A stretch of DNA of 20,088 nucleotides from a virus, in the IMG/VR virus record IMGVR_UViG_3300025132_000413, positions 1 through 20,088 of that record, one strand, 5' to 3'. The position numbers and the translations under genes are program-made. Each line of letters begins with the position of its first letter. Position 1 is the stretch's first letter. Positions 9,056-16,440 of the stretch are shown here, piece after piece. The notes under the pieces are model-generated. The model was not told the origin of the DNA, made no database searches, and was given only the letters and a program-made list of their open reading frames with translations.

Positions 9056-10777
9056 TTATTTACCTATACAATCAATAATTTCAATAACTTCACCTTGAGG
9101 CCTGGTTTTACTCATTATGGGTTTTAAAATTGCTCCTACTCCAGTTTCACTATTGATATTTAGTTCAGGTAAACCATTATATGGAATCCTACTTACCATA
9201 GTTCCACTAACAATTCTTCCATCACTTATTTCCAATTCTGCATTATCTAAAGTATCTCCCACCTCATAACCATCTCCACCATTTTCAATAATAATTTTAT
9301 CAATAAAGAGTGGAACTTCAGCATCTTCCGCAGGATAATTTTCTCCCCCATTAATAATTGTAATACTTGTAATTTGACCATAGGTTGGAGACTTTGGATT
9401 TTGATCAACATGTGCTCTTCCATATGCACCATACCCTTCATTACATTCATCATCAAATGTTACAAAAGGATCACTCTCATACCCAGATCCTGGATTTGTA
9501 ATATCAACACCAACAATACTTGCCGTATTTTTTACTCCACCAAATATATCATCCATATTCATTCTTTGTACATAATTACCAAGAATAACTTTACCCTTTC
9601 CTCCAGATCCACCTCCACCAAAAATATCCACTTCTGGTCCTCCACATTTAGTAGGATTACCAGTATTACAAGGATCTATACCATCAGAAGAACCTCCAAA
9701 CATTGCCCATGATCCATATTCTTTTTCAAAAGGTGTACTATTCTCAGTTACGGAAGCTAAAGCTAATGCTGTTGACTTAAACATCTTACCAAAATTACTA
9801 CTATCACTCTCTGATGTTCCCCCTTTTCTTACACCCTTACCAATAACATATTTTGAAGATGTAGGACATGAAGTTTTCTCCAAACAATCACCAACAGCAG
9901 GAGCAACTTTTTTAACTACATTTATTCCAGCACTTAAAAAATCTTTAGGATTAAAAGATACTGGCACTCCATTAGAAAGTAAATCTGCCAAAATTGGAGT
10001 TAAAAGTGGAGTAGTGGCAGAATCAATAGCATTTACAATTTTATTATTAATTGCACCCATTAATTGCTCAGTCGCACACGGAGAAGCATTTGTTGTATTC
10101 TTTATAGATGCAGATATAAGATCAGATACAATACCTTCCATAGAATTACTTAAATTTGGTGTTAAGCAATTAACAGTTTCTAATAATTTATTAACTGATC
10201 CTGAAAGACTATTCTGAATAGCAGTAATATCTTTAATTGCTGCTGGCATTGGATAAGAAGGATTTACCATTGCAAACCTCATTGCCTTAATACCAGCAAA
10301 CCCATCACCAATTACAGATTCTAATTTATCATTCATTGATCCAGTCATTTTATTAACAAATGGATTCATAGTACGACTCATTACTGAAGATATACTTTTA
10401 ATTTCACTTGCCATATTCAAATCTGAACTTCCAGGTCCACTAACTTTATCAAAAAAATTAGTCAAATTAGCTTGCATTTTATCAAATGTAGTATCCCTAC
10501 AGGTATTTGGAGGTATAATAACTTTTCCTGTAGTATCACTATCTGATATATTACATGCTTTAGCAATTCTAATAAACTGCTTTCTCTTTTTTTGTGCTTC
10601 TGCAGAAAGTTCCTTAAGAGGAATAGGACTTATATCATCAAAGTTTTTAGGATATAAATCTTTAAACTTACTAATAACACCTTGTAATTTTTCATCACGA
10701 GGATTTGCTTCTATTAAATTTTTAACATATGAAATAGTATTTTCATCTAATACTGAAGGTGCTGGTGTTTTGCTCAT
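9056..10777 (-). CDS. Virion structural protein, cysteine-containing, with NGGxGY repeats (573 aa)
   Basis: This is a 573-residue protein with ATG at 10777, preceded by a GAGG ribosome-binding site about 9 bases upstream and a 27-bp gap, one of the few gaps in this operon. Residues 1-110 are helical and charged (ISYVKNLIEANPRDEKLQG; KELSAEAQKKRKQFIRIA). Residues ~110-300 are helical with small residues (ASEIKSISSVMSRTMNPF; SVNKLLETVNCLTPNLSNSM). A glycine-rich linker occurs near 380-397 (DIFGGGGSGGKGK). Residues ~420-515 hold three copies of an 'I-x-NxGxxY' strand module (DITNPGSGYESDPFVTF; IINGGENYPAED; IIENGGDGYEVGDTL). Ten cysteines are spread along the chain, most of them in the first 380 residues. 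I do not recognise a T4 counterpart. Position between the OB-fold and spike genes argues for a hub or spike-associated role. Confidence 0.75.
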   Translation of the reverse strand: MSKTPAPSVLDENTISYVKNLIEANPRDEKLQGVISKFKDLYPKNFDDISPIPLKELSAEAQKKRKQFIRIAKACNISDSDTTGKVIIPPNTCRDTTFDKMQANLTNFFDKVSGPGSSDLNMASEIKSISSVMSRTMNPFVNKMTGSMNDKLESVIGDGFAGIKAMRFAMVNPSYPMPAAIKDITAIQNSLSGSVNKLLETVNCLTPNLSNSMEGIVSDLISASIKNTTNASPCATEQLMGAINNKIVNAIDSATTPLLTPILADLLSNGVPVSFNPKDFLSAGINVVKKVAPAVGDCLEKTSCPTSSKYVIGKGVRKGGTSESDSSNFGKMFKSTALALASVTENSTPFEKEYGSWAMFGGSSDGIDPCNTGNPTKCGGPEVDIFGGGGSGGKGKVILGNYVQRMNMDDIFGGVKNTASIVGVDITNPGSGYESDPFVTFDDECNEGYGAYGRAHVDQNPKSPTYGQITSITIINGGENYPAEDAEVPLFIDKIIIENGGDGYEVGDTLDNAELEISDGRIVSGTMVSRIPYNGLPELNINSETGVGAILKPIMSKTRPQGEVIEIIDCIGK

Positions 10778-10798
10778 ATAGATATAACCTCGTATTAA

Positions 10799-10806
10799 TA
10801 TTTATT
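10799..10806 (-). promoter_or_regulatory. Candidate internal late promoter (AATAAATA)
   Basis: Read on the minus strand this is CTAATAAATATTAATACGAG, containing an 8-mer that matches the T4-type late promoter TATAAATA in seven of eight positions. It ends 21 bases before the ATG at 10777 and overlaps the stop codon of the OB-fold gene. This geometry is nearly the same as the better match before gp26. AT-rich sequence produces such matches by chance, so this is suggestive only. Confidence 0.35.
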
Positions 10807-11452
10807 AGAACATATTAAACTCAGTTTCCTGAGCAGCATTTTCTGCTAAAGCTTGATCAATCTCTGATTGCATATCATCTACAGGTGGTTTAGGAATAGG
10901 TTTAGGAATAGCACCTACAGTAGCTTCAAGAGGTATGCCAGATTTTTTTAATTGTTCTAAAGGAGATTTTCTATTACTTTTGGATGGAGATATAGCCTTA
11001 GGACTACAAATACCATCAGCTTCACTAGTTTCTTGCCTTTTGAGTAAATTATTTTCTTTTGTTGACCCTACAAATCCAGTTTTTGATTCAAATCTTCCTC
11101 TTCCATATTTAATACCTGCGGTTCTACCTAAAGAATTTGTAATTACAGGATTTTGTTTTCTATTACCATCTAAGAATTTACCCATTACAACATCACCTTG
11201 AGAAAGTGCTGGTTTTCTTTGCCTATTTCCAGCACCAGTACCATCACTTACACCAAGAGCAGTAGTTGCAAATACAATATCTTCATCCTTTATTGAATTA
11301 TCAGAAGGATGGTTGCCCATAATAGCAACTCTATATCTATAACCAAATCCAGCATCCCCGTCAATTTGATCATCTTGAGATTCATATGGTAAAATCATAC
11401 CAATCCATTCATTGGTATTTAATCCATAAAAGTCTAAATCGGAAGTAGTCAT
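10805..11452 (-). CDS. gp5-like baseplate OB-fold protein lacking a lysozyme domain
   Basis: This is a 215-residue protein whose ATG overlaps the upstream stop by one base (TGATG). Residues ~8-110 read as the OB-fold of the gp5/gpV/VgrG hub family: 'FYGLNTNEWIGMILPYES' opens it, followed by 'GYRYRVAIMGNHPSD', 'DIVFATTALGVSDGTG' and 'LSQGDVVMGKFLDGNRKQNP'. Family members use this domain to sit on the gp27 ring. The next ~105 residues are a charged, proline-rich, probably extended tail (PLEQLKKSGIPLEATVGA, then IPKPIPKPP). T4 gp5 continues from the OB domain into a lysozyme domain and a beta-helix; neither is present here. It directly follows the gp27-like gene, which supports the hub role. Confidence 0.7.
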   Translation of the reverse strand: MTTSDLDFYGLNTNEWIGMILPYESQDDQIDGDAGFGYRYRVAIMGNHPSDNSIKDEDIVFATTALGVSDGTGAGNRQRKPALSQGDVVMGKFLDGNRKQNPVITNSLGRTAGIKYGRGRFESKTGFVGSTKENNLLKRQETSEADGICSPKAISPSKSNRKSPLEQLKKSGIPLEATVGAIPKPIPKPPVDDMQSEIDQALAENAAQETEFNMF

Positions 11453-12780
11453 CAGGTGTTCTTGGAAAAATGTAACCCGTAGGAATCACGTATCAAATTT
11501 ATAGATGTAACAGATTTCTCTGCTTCAAAATAATGACAAAGAGATTGAATAATATAATTACCACTGGATTTTTGATCAGGGCCTTGTTCCTTTTTCTCAG
11601 TTATATCTTCAATTTCAAGACGTAAAGTATCTCCAGCTTCTAAATCAGTGTTGCATGGAATTGTAATAGAATGTTTTTGAGAAAATAGTATATTATATCT
11701 AGTAGTTCCAGCAGCATAATATAATTCGGGACTATTATTTGGATCTATATTTTCTTTTTCTGCACCAATATTTAACACAGCAGTTTGAACTCTATGAAAT
11801 TTATTCCCTGCTTTAAATTCTTCATCTAATATACTAGGTATCTCTGGTTTTTTACCCAAAGTATTAAATTTAGGATCCTTATATAACTTTCCATTATCAA
11901 CAGTAATATCAATTTCTGTAAATCCATATGTTGCAGGATTAAAGAAAATTGTTTTATTAGCATATACTCCAGATCTAATCTGAGATACAAGATTTTGATC
12001 TTTTTTAACTTGCAAAGATGCTATTTTATAATCATTCTTTTCACTCTTAGATTGTTGCATTGATGTAACTTTACCATCATAAAAATATGATTCCTTATAT
12101 GGTTCTCCATTAACCAAACTATCAACAGAAACATACCTAAATCCAGATTTAGTTTCATATGCAAAATATCCAGGATTAGCTGTATTTTGAGGTATGGTTT
12201 GCTTTGCAAGCATAGAAATCAAATCAAATGGTCTTTTAGTCATTCCAGCAAATGAATATGAATTACTACTATCATCAATCTTAATTCTATCATCATCCAA
12301 TTTTAATTCATTCTTAAGAATTTTTTGAACTGATTGTGAAATACTACCGTCATAATGCTGTGTAACTCTTTTAATATTATTAGTCCATCCAATTTTTGAA
12401 ATAAATCTCAATTGAATAATTTCCATTGTTGAACTCTTTGATATCACTTGAACTTCATTTACATAAAATCTTTTATGAACATTCTTATCTGATGAAAAAT
12501 CCAATCCTTCCCCTATAGGATCCTTAATTTTCATAAAAATTTCACATCCAGCTTCTAATGGTAAAGAAGCATGTAAAGATCCCATTCTATCACTATCTGA
12601 AGATTTAGAAGCACCAGAAGTACTAGTAATAGTAATAATACCTGTTATATAAGGTGACAATATATTCTCATAATAATAGATATTATTAATCCTAAATTGA
12701 CCCTTTGCAAAATCTACTTCATTCTTACCATCAGCAGATTTTATTTTAAATACTTTATAATGTGATTCTTGTACAGACAT
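11452..12780 (-). CDS. 27: Baseplate hub subunit, gp27-like
   Basis: This is a 442-residue protein; its ATG overlaps the previous stop by one base (TAATG). The N-terminus 'VDFAKGQFRINNIYYYENIL' followed by 'PYITGIITITSTSG' (residues ~22-55), the middle 'KRFYVNEVQVISKSSTMEII' plus 'LRFISK' (~103-129), and the C-terminal 'RYNILFSQKHSITIPCNTDL' with 'GDTLRLEI' (~361-390) and 'SGNYIIQSLCHYFEAEKSVT' (~406-425) are the alternating beta segments expected of the T4 gp27 / gpD-type hub, a ring that joins tail tube and spike. T4 gp27 is about 390 residues, so this one is slightly long. The order tape-measure region, gp27-like, OB-fold protein fits a hub operon. The gp27 label is from pattern and context rather than an alignment. 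Confidence 0.7.
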   Translation of the reverse strand: MSVQESHYKVFKIKSADGKNEVDFAKGQFRINNIYYYENILSPYITGIITITSTSGASKSSDSDRMGSLHASLPLEAGCEIFMKIKDPIGEGLDFSSDKNVHKRFYVNEVQVISKSSTMEIIQLRFISKIGWTNNIKRVTQHYDGSISQSVQKILKNELKLDDDRIKIDDSSNSYSFAGMTKRPFDLISMLAKQTIPQNTANPGYFAYETKSGFRYVSVDSLVNGEPYKESYFYDGKVTSMQQSKSEKNDYKIASLQVKKDQNLVSQIRSGVYANKTIFFNPATYGFTEIDITVDNGKLYKDPKFNTLGKKPEIPSILDEEFKAGNKFHRVQTAVLNIGAEKENIDPNNSPELYYAAGTTRYNILFSQKHSITIPCNTDLEAGDTLRLEIEDITEKKEQGPDQKSSGNYIIQSLCHYFEAEKSVTSINLIRDSYGLHFSKNT

Positions 12781-13799
12781 TATGGCACCCTCATATCAGA
12801 ATTATTTAATGATGATGGAATTGGATCCACATGAGAAAGTGATCCACCAGAATTATTACTTTGTCCATTACTTACCATTTTTTCTACTTCTATAGGAATA
12901 ACAACTGTCTTAACATTTGCATCTCCCATATTACCTTTTAGATCCCGACTATATTTTTCCACTTTACTTATTATACCTTTAGTCGAAGATGCTATATCCG
13001 AAGAAATGGCACCTTGATCACCACCACCCACAATATTCTGAGATTTTTTACCATCACTACCCAAGAGTTTAGAAGGATCTATTGCTAAAAGAGATTCAAC
13101 AGGACTTTCTTCCTCTTCTTCCTGCTGTTCCTTCTCTGCATTTTTTATTTCTGCTTTTTCTTCATTACTCTCACTTGTCTTAAGTTGTTGATCTGCATTA
13201 TCTGGAGTAGATTTACTAATTTTAGCCTTCTCACTTTCAGTCGATTTCTGAGAATTATCACTTTCCAATCCAGGAACATTTGAAGCAAGAGTATTTACTT
13301 CCTTTTCAACAAGTGCAGAACCTTCAGATAAGGCTTCAATATTTTTTTCAGATTCTTTTTTATTAAAAAATCCCATTATCCAACCACCAAATTTAAATAA
13401 AGCCTTTGCAATGGTACTTGTTACTTTCCATACAACCTTTATTAAAGGTGAAACAATATCAAATGCAGTTTTTAATCCCTTAATAATACTAGGTAATTTA
13501 TCAACCAAAAACCCCATCATAAGATAACCAAAGAAATTCAATATCCTATCCTTCATACTCATTACCACTCCAGTTACATTACCCAATACACTTTTAATAG
13601 GACCACCCTTAGACTGCTTCTTTTCTATGTTTTTCTCAGCAGTCATTCTTTCAGCCTGCAATGCTTGTCTACGAACCAAAGATGATTTTTTAGAATTTAA
13701 TTTAGACAAATTTTTATTATTCTCGGTTAATACACTTCTAATATTAACTGCAGTAATTTTTAATTTTGTTACTTGTTCCTTTTTAATTGTTGTTGGCAT
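12780..13799 (-). CDS. Tail hub/tape-measure-associated protein with hydrophobic segments (339 aa)
   Basis: This is a 339-residue protein whose ATG overlaps the preceding stop by one base (TGATG). Residues 1-60 are basic and helical (coiled-coil-like: KLKITAVNIRSVLTENNKN). Residues ~85-145 are strongly hydrophobic with aromatic residues (NFFGYLMMGFLVDK at 88-101; WKVTSTIAKALFKFGGWIMG at ~124-143), like the membrane-active helices of tape-measure proteins. Residues ~150-235 are very acidic and low in complexity, ending in a run of glutamates. The C-terminus is Ser/Asn/Gly-rich. Its FFGxLxxGFxxDK motif is shared with the 565-aa neighbour. I do not know a T4 equivalent. A role in the tail lumen or hub, perhaps as a second tape-measure component, is inferred from position and composition. 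Confidence 0.7.
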   Translation of the reverse strand: MPTTIKKEQVTKLKITAVNIRSVLTENNKNLSKLNSKKSSLVRRQALQAERMTAEKNIEKKQSKGGPIKSVLGNVTGVVMSMKDRILNFFGYLMMGFLVDKLPSIIKGLKTAFDIVSPLIKVVWKVTSTIAKALFKFGGWIMGFFNKKESEKNIEALSEGSALVEKEVNTLASNVPGLESDNSQKSTESEKAKISKSTPDNADQQLKTSESNEEKAEIKNAEKEQQEEEEESPVESLLAIDPSKLLGSDGKKSQNIVGGGDQGAISSDIASSTKGIISKVEKYSRDLKGNMGDANVKTVVIPIEVEKMVSNGQSNNSGGSLSHVDPIPSSLNNSDMRVP

Positions 13800-15496
13800 C
13801 AGTCAAATATCCCCAATTCTTCTTTTACATACATTGGATAAAAATTAGAAGGATCTTCTGCACCTATAATAGGCATTGAATCTCCATCACCCCTAATACC
13901 AGCCTTCTGTTTTGCATTAGCCATATCACCCAACTTAACAGTATCCATAACTGTTACACCACTTTTTGACGGTGCTTGAAGATTTTGTGCTGTGGATTTT
14001 ACATTTCCAGAGAAATCCATTTGAGTAGCAGTATTTACTACACTCTTATAATCCTGCTCAACAGAACTAATGTCTGCAGTTTCTGTTTCACCAGATTTAC
14101 TCTTCTTATGGTCTCTTACCATACTACCAGCATCAAGAGCAACAGAAAGAGCAGTTCCAACACCTGGAATCATAGATGCAGCACCAGATCCTAATTCAAG
14201 TGCAGCACCCATCCAATCAGGAGGACTTGATAATAATCTCCCTACTGCAAATGCAGCACCCATTCCCAATCCAACAATTGGAATTTTCTTAAGTAATCCT
14301 TTTCCTCCTGCTTTACCCAAACCTTTTATTAATCCCTTTCCACCACCTTTTACTATTGCTTTTGCACCTTTAGCAAGATTTTTTGCTCCTTTTACACCAG
14401 ATTTACCAGCATTAACTATACCCTTTCCCATACCCTTAAGACCTTTACCAATACCTTTTATCCTCTTCATTCCCTTTTTACCAAATAAAGCAGTTGCAGC
14501 ACGTGATGCAATTTTTCCTGCTTTACCATACTTAAATATAGATTTTGCTATTCTAATAGCATTCTTTATAATATTAATAGCACCACCAACAAATTTACAA
14601 ACACCAACAATAACTTTAACAAATTTCTTAACAATAATACCACCTACAAGAATACCAAGACCTGCTGCAATTTTTGCTCCATGATCTCCAAGAAACTTAA
14701 AAAATCCTATAACAAATTCCTCATTCTTTGATAACCATTTTAATGCTTTATCTGCTATAAACCCTGCTGCCAAATTACCAAAAAATCCTATCATTTTATC
14801 TAATATATTTTTTGCAGGAGCAGTAACAGCACTAAATGCAGTACCAACTTTAGAACTTATCTTATTAACAGTCTCAATACCAGATTCTAAATTACCACGT
14901 TTCTTAGAATCAGCAGAAGATTTTAAAGCAGATATCTCAGTTTCCTTTTCAGTAATTCTATTTGCAAAATCTTTAGCTAATGCATTACCAATGTCTTCAA
15001 GTGTATCAGATACTTCATCTAACGGATTTTCCTTACCTCCATATGGTTGTTGCTGTATTTTAATAATTTTCTTAATAGTAGTAATTTTCTGTTCATTATT
15101 AGCAACTCTTTTTTCTAATTGTTCTAAATCTGTTTGACCACCTGTCAATCCAAGTCCTTGTGGTGTAATAGCACCTCCTGAACTAGGACTTAATCCTTCA
15201 CTATTAGAAATTGGATCACTAGCATCAATAGGACCAAGGGCACTTGATTTTTTAAAGGATGCACCACTTATCTTATTCTTCCTGAATAATGCCTTTCTAT
15301 CACCAGCAGAAAGATACTCACCCTTAGATGTGGTACCAGAACTCCATATAGGTTCTTTACCTATGGTTTTTTTAGCACCACCAGAAATAGAGGAACGTTT
15401 TGCAAGTGCTTTAGCTCCACCAGACACTATTGCTCCACCCATCTTTCCTGCGGGTAATGCTCCTGCTATTTTTGCCCCAGTTAATAGTGCAGCCAT
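13799..15496 (-). CDS. Putative tail tape-measure protein (565 aa)
   Basis: This is a 565-residue protein with ATG at 15496; an AGGAGG sequence lies 13 bases upstream inside the end of the gp51-like frame. The first 120 residues are Gly/Ala/Ser-rich and disordered. Coiled-coil-like stretches fall at ~122-148 and ~170-205. A hydrophobic block starts with GFFGNLAAGFIADK (237-250) and continues with IAAGLGILVGGIIVKKFVKV (~276-295). Residues ~320-403 form a Gly/Lys-rich run (KGIGKGLKGMGKGI and similar), followed by hydrophobic glycine-rich helices (IVGLGMGAAFAVGRLL, ~407-422). The size is close to T4 gp29 (about 590 residues), the tape-measure and hub protein. The position directly after the gp26/gp51 chaperone-like pair is where tailed phages usually keep the tape-measure gene. 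No sequence similarity to gp29 was established. Confidence 0.65.
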   Translation of the reverse strand: MAALLTGAKIAGALPAGKMGGAIVSGGAKALAKRSSISGGAKKTIGKEPIWSSGTTSKGEYLSAGDRKALFRKNKISGASFKKSSALGPIDASDPISNSEGLSPSSGGAITPQGLGLTGGQTDLEQLEKRVANNEQKITTIKKIIKIQQQPYGGKENPLDEVSDTLEDIGNALAKDFANRITEKETEISALKSSADSKKRGNLESGIETVNKISSKVGTAFSAVTAPAKNILDKMIGFFGNLAAGFIADKALKWLSKNEEFVIGFFKFLGDHGAKIAAGLGILVGGIIVKKFVKVIVGVCKFVGGAINIIKNAIRIAKSIFKYGKAGKIASRAATALFGKKGMKRIKGIGKGLKGMGKGIVNAGKSGVKGAKNLAKGAKAIVKGGGKGLIKGLGKAGGKGLLKKIPIVGLGMGAAFAVGRLLSSPPDWMGAALELGSGAASMIPGVGTALSVALDAGSMVRDHKKSKSGETETADISSVEQDYKSVVNTATQMDFSGNVKSTAQNLQAPSKSGVTVMDTVKLGDMANAKQKAGIRGDGDSMPIIGAEDPSNFYPMYVKEELGIFD

Positions 15497-15502
15497 CTTA
15501 TT

Positions 15503-15691
15503 TTACATTCCTCCTTTTTGCTGATGCTTTAGGTTTTCTTCCTCAATATATTGTTGGAGAAGGGAGACATATATTTCTCTTTCCCACGGTATCATGTTTT
15601 CAAGCTCTGTTAAGCTATATTTATGGTGCTGCATGAGAGCAAAGTTTGTCCGATAGTAATTCTCTAAACTCTCATGTGCCAGAGCTAACTG
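15503..15691 (-). CDS. 51: gp51-like hub-assembly segment, likely made as a gp26 -1 frameshift extension
   Basis: This short frame is too small for routine ORF calling. It is open from 15709 (after TGA at 15710-15712) to TAA at 15503-15505. Read from the CAG at 15691 it gives 62 residues: QLALAHESLENYYRTNFALM, then a stretch with YSLTELENMIPWEREIYV and a basic-acidic helix ending KGGM. It resembles the short gp51-like proteins annotated between gp26 and the tail genes in marine T4-like phages. The only ATG that would give more than a few residues is at 15634 (43 aa), which would cut off the conserved-looking 'LAHESLENYYRTNFAL' part. The frame begins exactly where a T TTT TTC slip in gp26 would deliver the ribosome, giving a 301-residue gp26-gp51 fusion. 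Independent initiation at 15634 is the alternative. Confidence 0.6.
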   Translation of the reverse strand, partial: QLALAHESLENYYRTNFALMQHHKYSLTELENMIPWEREIYVSLLQQYIEEENLKHQQKGGM

Positions 15692-16407
15692 AAAAAAGAT
15701 GCTAGTCCCTCAATTACCACCTCACTCTCAACTTTAGTTTCTGGATTTGTAACCTTAACCTTATGAGATAATTTAGGCATCGTTTCAAAAAATTCCTCAA
15801 CCATTTTAAATTGTTTAGAATTCATCTGTTCAACAAAATCTTTCAATTCTTTTTTAGTACACTCTGAAGCATCCCATGCCTCTTCTTCATTATAAACTTG
15901 ATTTATACAATTCATAATAACATCAAGAGATTGATCAACTTGTGGTTTATCCGTACCCGTTTCAAAATTAGATTCAATAAATTGATTTAATGATGGATAA
16001 TTCATTTGAACAGATAATTGATCATCTAATTTAATAACATTAGTATGATTTTTATTTTTCTGAACTTTAATAGAATCAATGTCAATTTCCATTTGAACTT
16101 GTGTTGTTCCATCATCAGGACAAGTGACATTCACTTCTACAGTTTCACCTACAGATTTAGCTCTAATATTTAAAAACAAATATTCAATGTCAAAAGTTGG
16201 CAATTTATCAACCTTGATTCCTCTAGTACTAATACAATCACTAATAACAGATTTAATTGCATTAGTAATTTGTTTAGTATCTTCAGATTCCAATGCCATA
16301 ATTAAAATCTTCTCTTCTTTAACTAAAAAAGGTCTATATTTAACTTTTTTTCCATTAGAGGGCAATACCAACTCATAGAGTGGTGTAGAAATTTTTGGTA
16401 AAGGCAT
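15685..16407 (-). CDS. 26: Baseplate hub subunit / tail assembly chaperone-like gp26
   Basis: This is a 240-residue protein with ATG at 16407, preceded by a 27-bp gap holding a good late-promoter match. It has the features of the T4 gp26 baseplate family: 'YRPFLVKEEKILIMALESED' near residue 24, 'LPTFDIEYLFLNIRAKSVGE' near 69, a 'NVTCPDDG' turn near 93-100, and a C-terminal part with 'FVEQMNSKQFKMVEEFFETM' (~191-210) followed by 'VVIEGLASFFS'. T4 gp26 is about 208 residues and acts in hub assembly. The gene ends at TAG two codons past a slippery T run, and a conserved-looking gp51-like frame continues in -1. The short product would be 240 aa and the frameshifted product 301 aa. The family is confident; the chaperone comparison is inference. 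Confidence 0.8.
   Translation of the reverse strand: MPLPKISTPLYELVLPSNGKKVKYRPFLVKEEKILIMALESEDTKQITNAIKSVISDCISTRGIKVDKLPTFDIEYLFLNIRAKSVGETVEVNVTCPDDGTTQVQMEIDIDSIKVQKNKNHTNVIKLDDQLSVQMNYPSLNQFIESNFETGTDKPQVDQSLDVIMNCINQVYNEEEAWDASECTKKELKDFVEQMNSKQFKMVEEFFETMPKLSHKVKVTNPETKVESEVVIEGLASFFS
15691..15697 (-). promoter_or_regulatory. Putative programmed -1 ribosomal frameshift site (T TTT TTC)
   Basis: On the minus strand the gp26 codons read TCT TTT TTC AGT TAG, so the heptamer T TTT TTC is in the X-XXY-YYZ register required for simultaneous -1 slippage. Slipping avoids the TAG at 15685-15687 and enters the gp51-like frame at CAG. Four bases downstream, AGCTCT (15686-15681) can pair with AGAGTT (15672-15667) around an 8-base loop with one G-U pair, a modest hairpin. 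The same logic operates in lambda G/GT and many other tail-chaperone gene pairs; use here is inferred. Confidence 0.6.
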
Positions 16408-16431
16408 AATTCTTGATACACTTCAGTGTTT

Positions 16432-16440
16432 TATTTATAG
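16432..16440 (-). promoter_or_regulatory. Late promoter for gp26 and downstream tail genes (CTATAAATA)
   Basis: The minus strand reads CTATAAATAAAACACTG, an exact match to the T4-type late promoter TATAAATA, with the preceding C often seen in such sites. The motif ends 24 bases before the gp26 ATG, leaving a leader of roughly 17 bases if transcription starts at the usual distance. It overlaps the TAA stop (16435-16437) of the tail-tube-fold gene. This is the strongest promoter-like match I found in the window. Confidence 0.6.

Noticed and set aside
9247-9712. Overlapping minus and plus ORFs of 69 and 112 codons
   Set aside because: Both are alternative-frame readings of the 573-aa gene's glycine-rich repeat region and lack start signals.
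14070-14684. Plus-strand ORF of 204 codons, proline-rich
   Set aside because: It is antisense to the Gly/Lys-rich part of the tape-measure-like gene, whose codons read as Pro/Phe/Ile on the other strand. It has no ribosome-binding site and no recognisable domain.
15506-15634. Independent 43-aa gp51-like gene from the ATG at 15634
   Set aside because: It is possible, but it drops the conserved-looking upstream 19 residues and no good ribosome-binding site precedes it; the frameshift reading explains the frame better. Kept as the main alternative.
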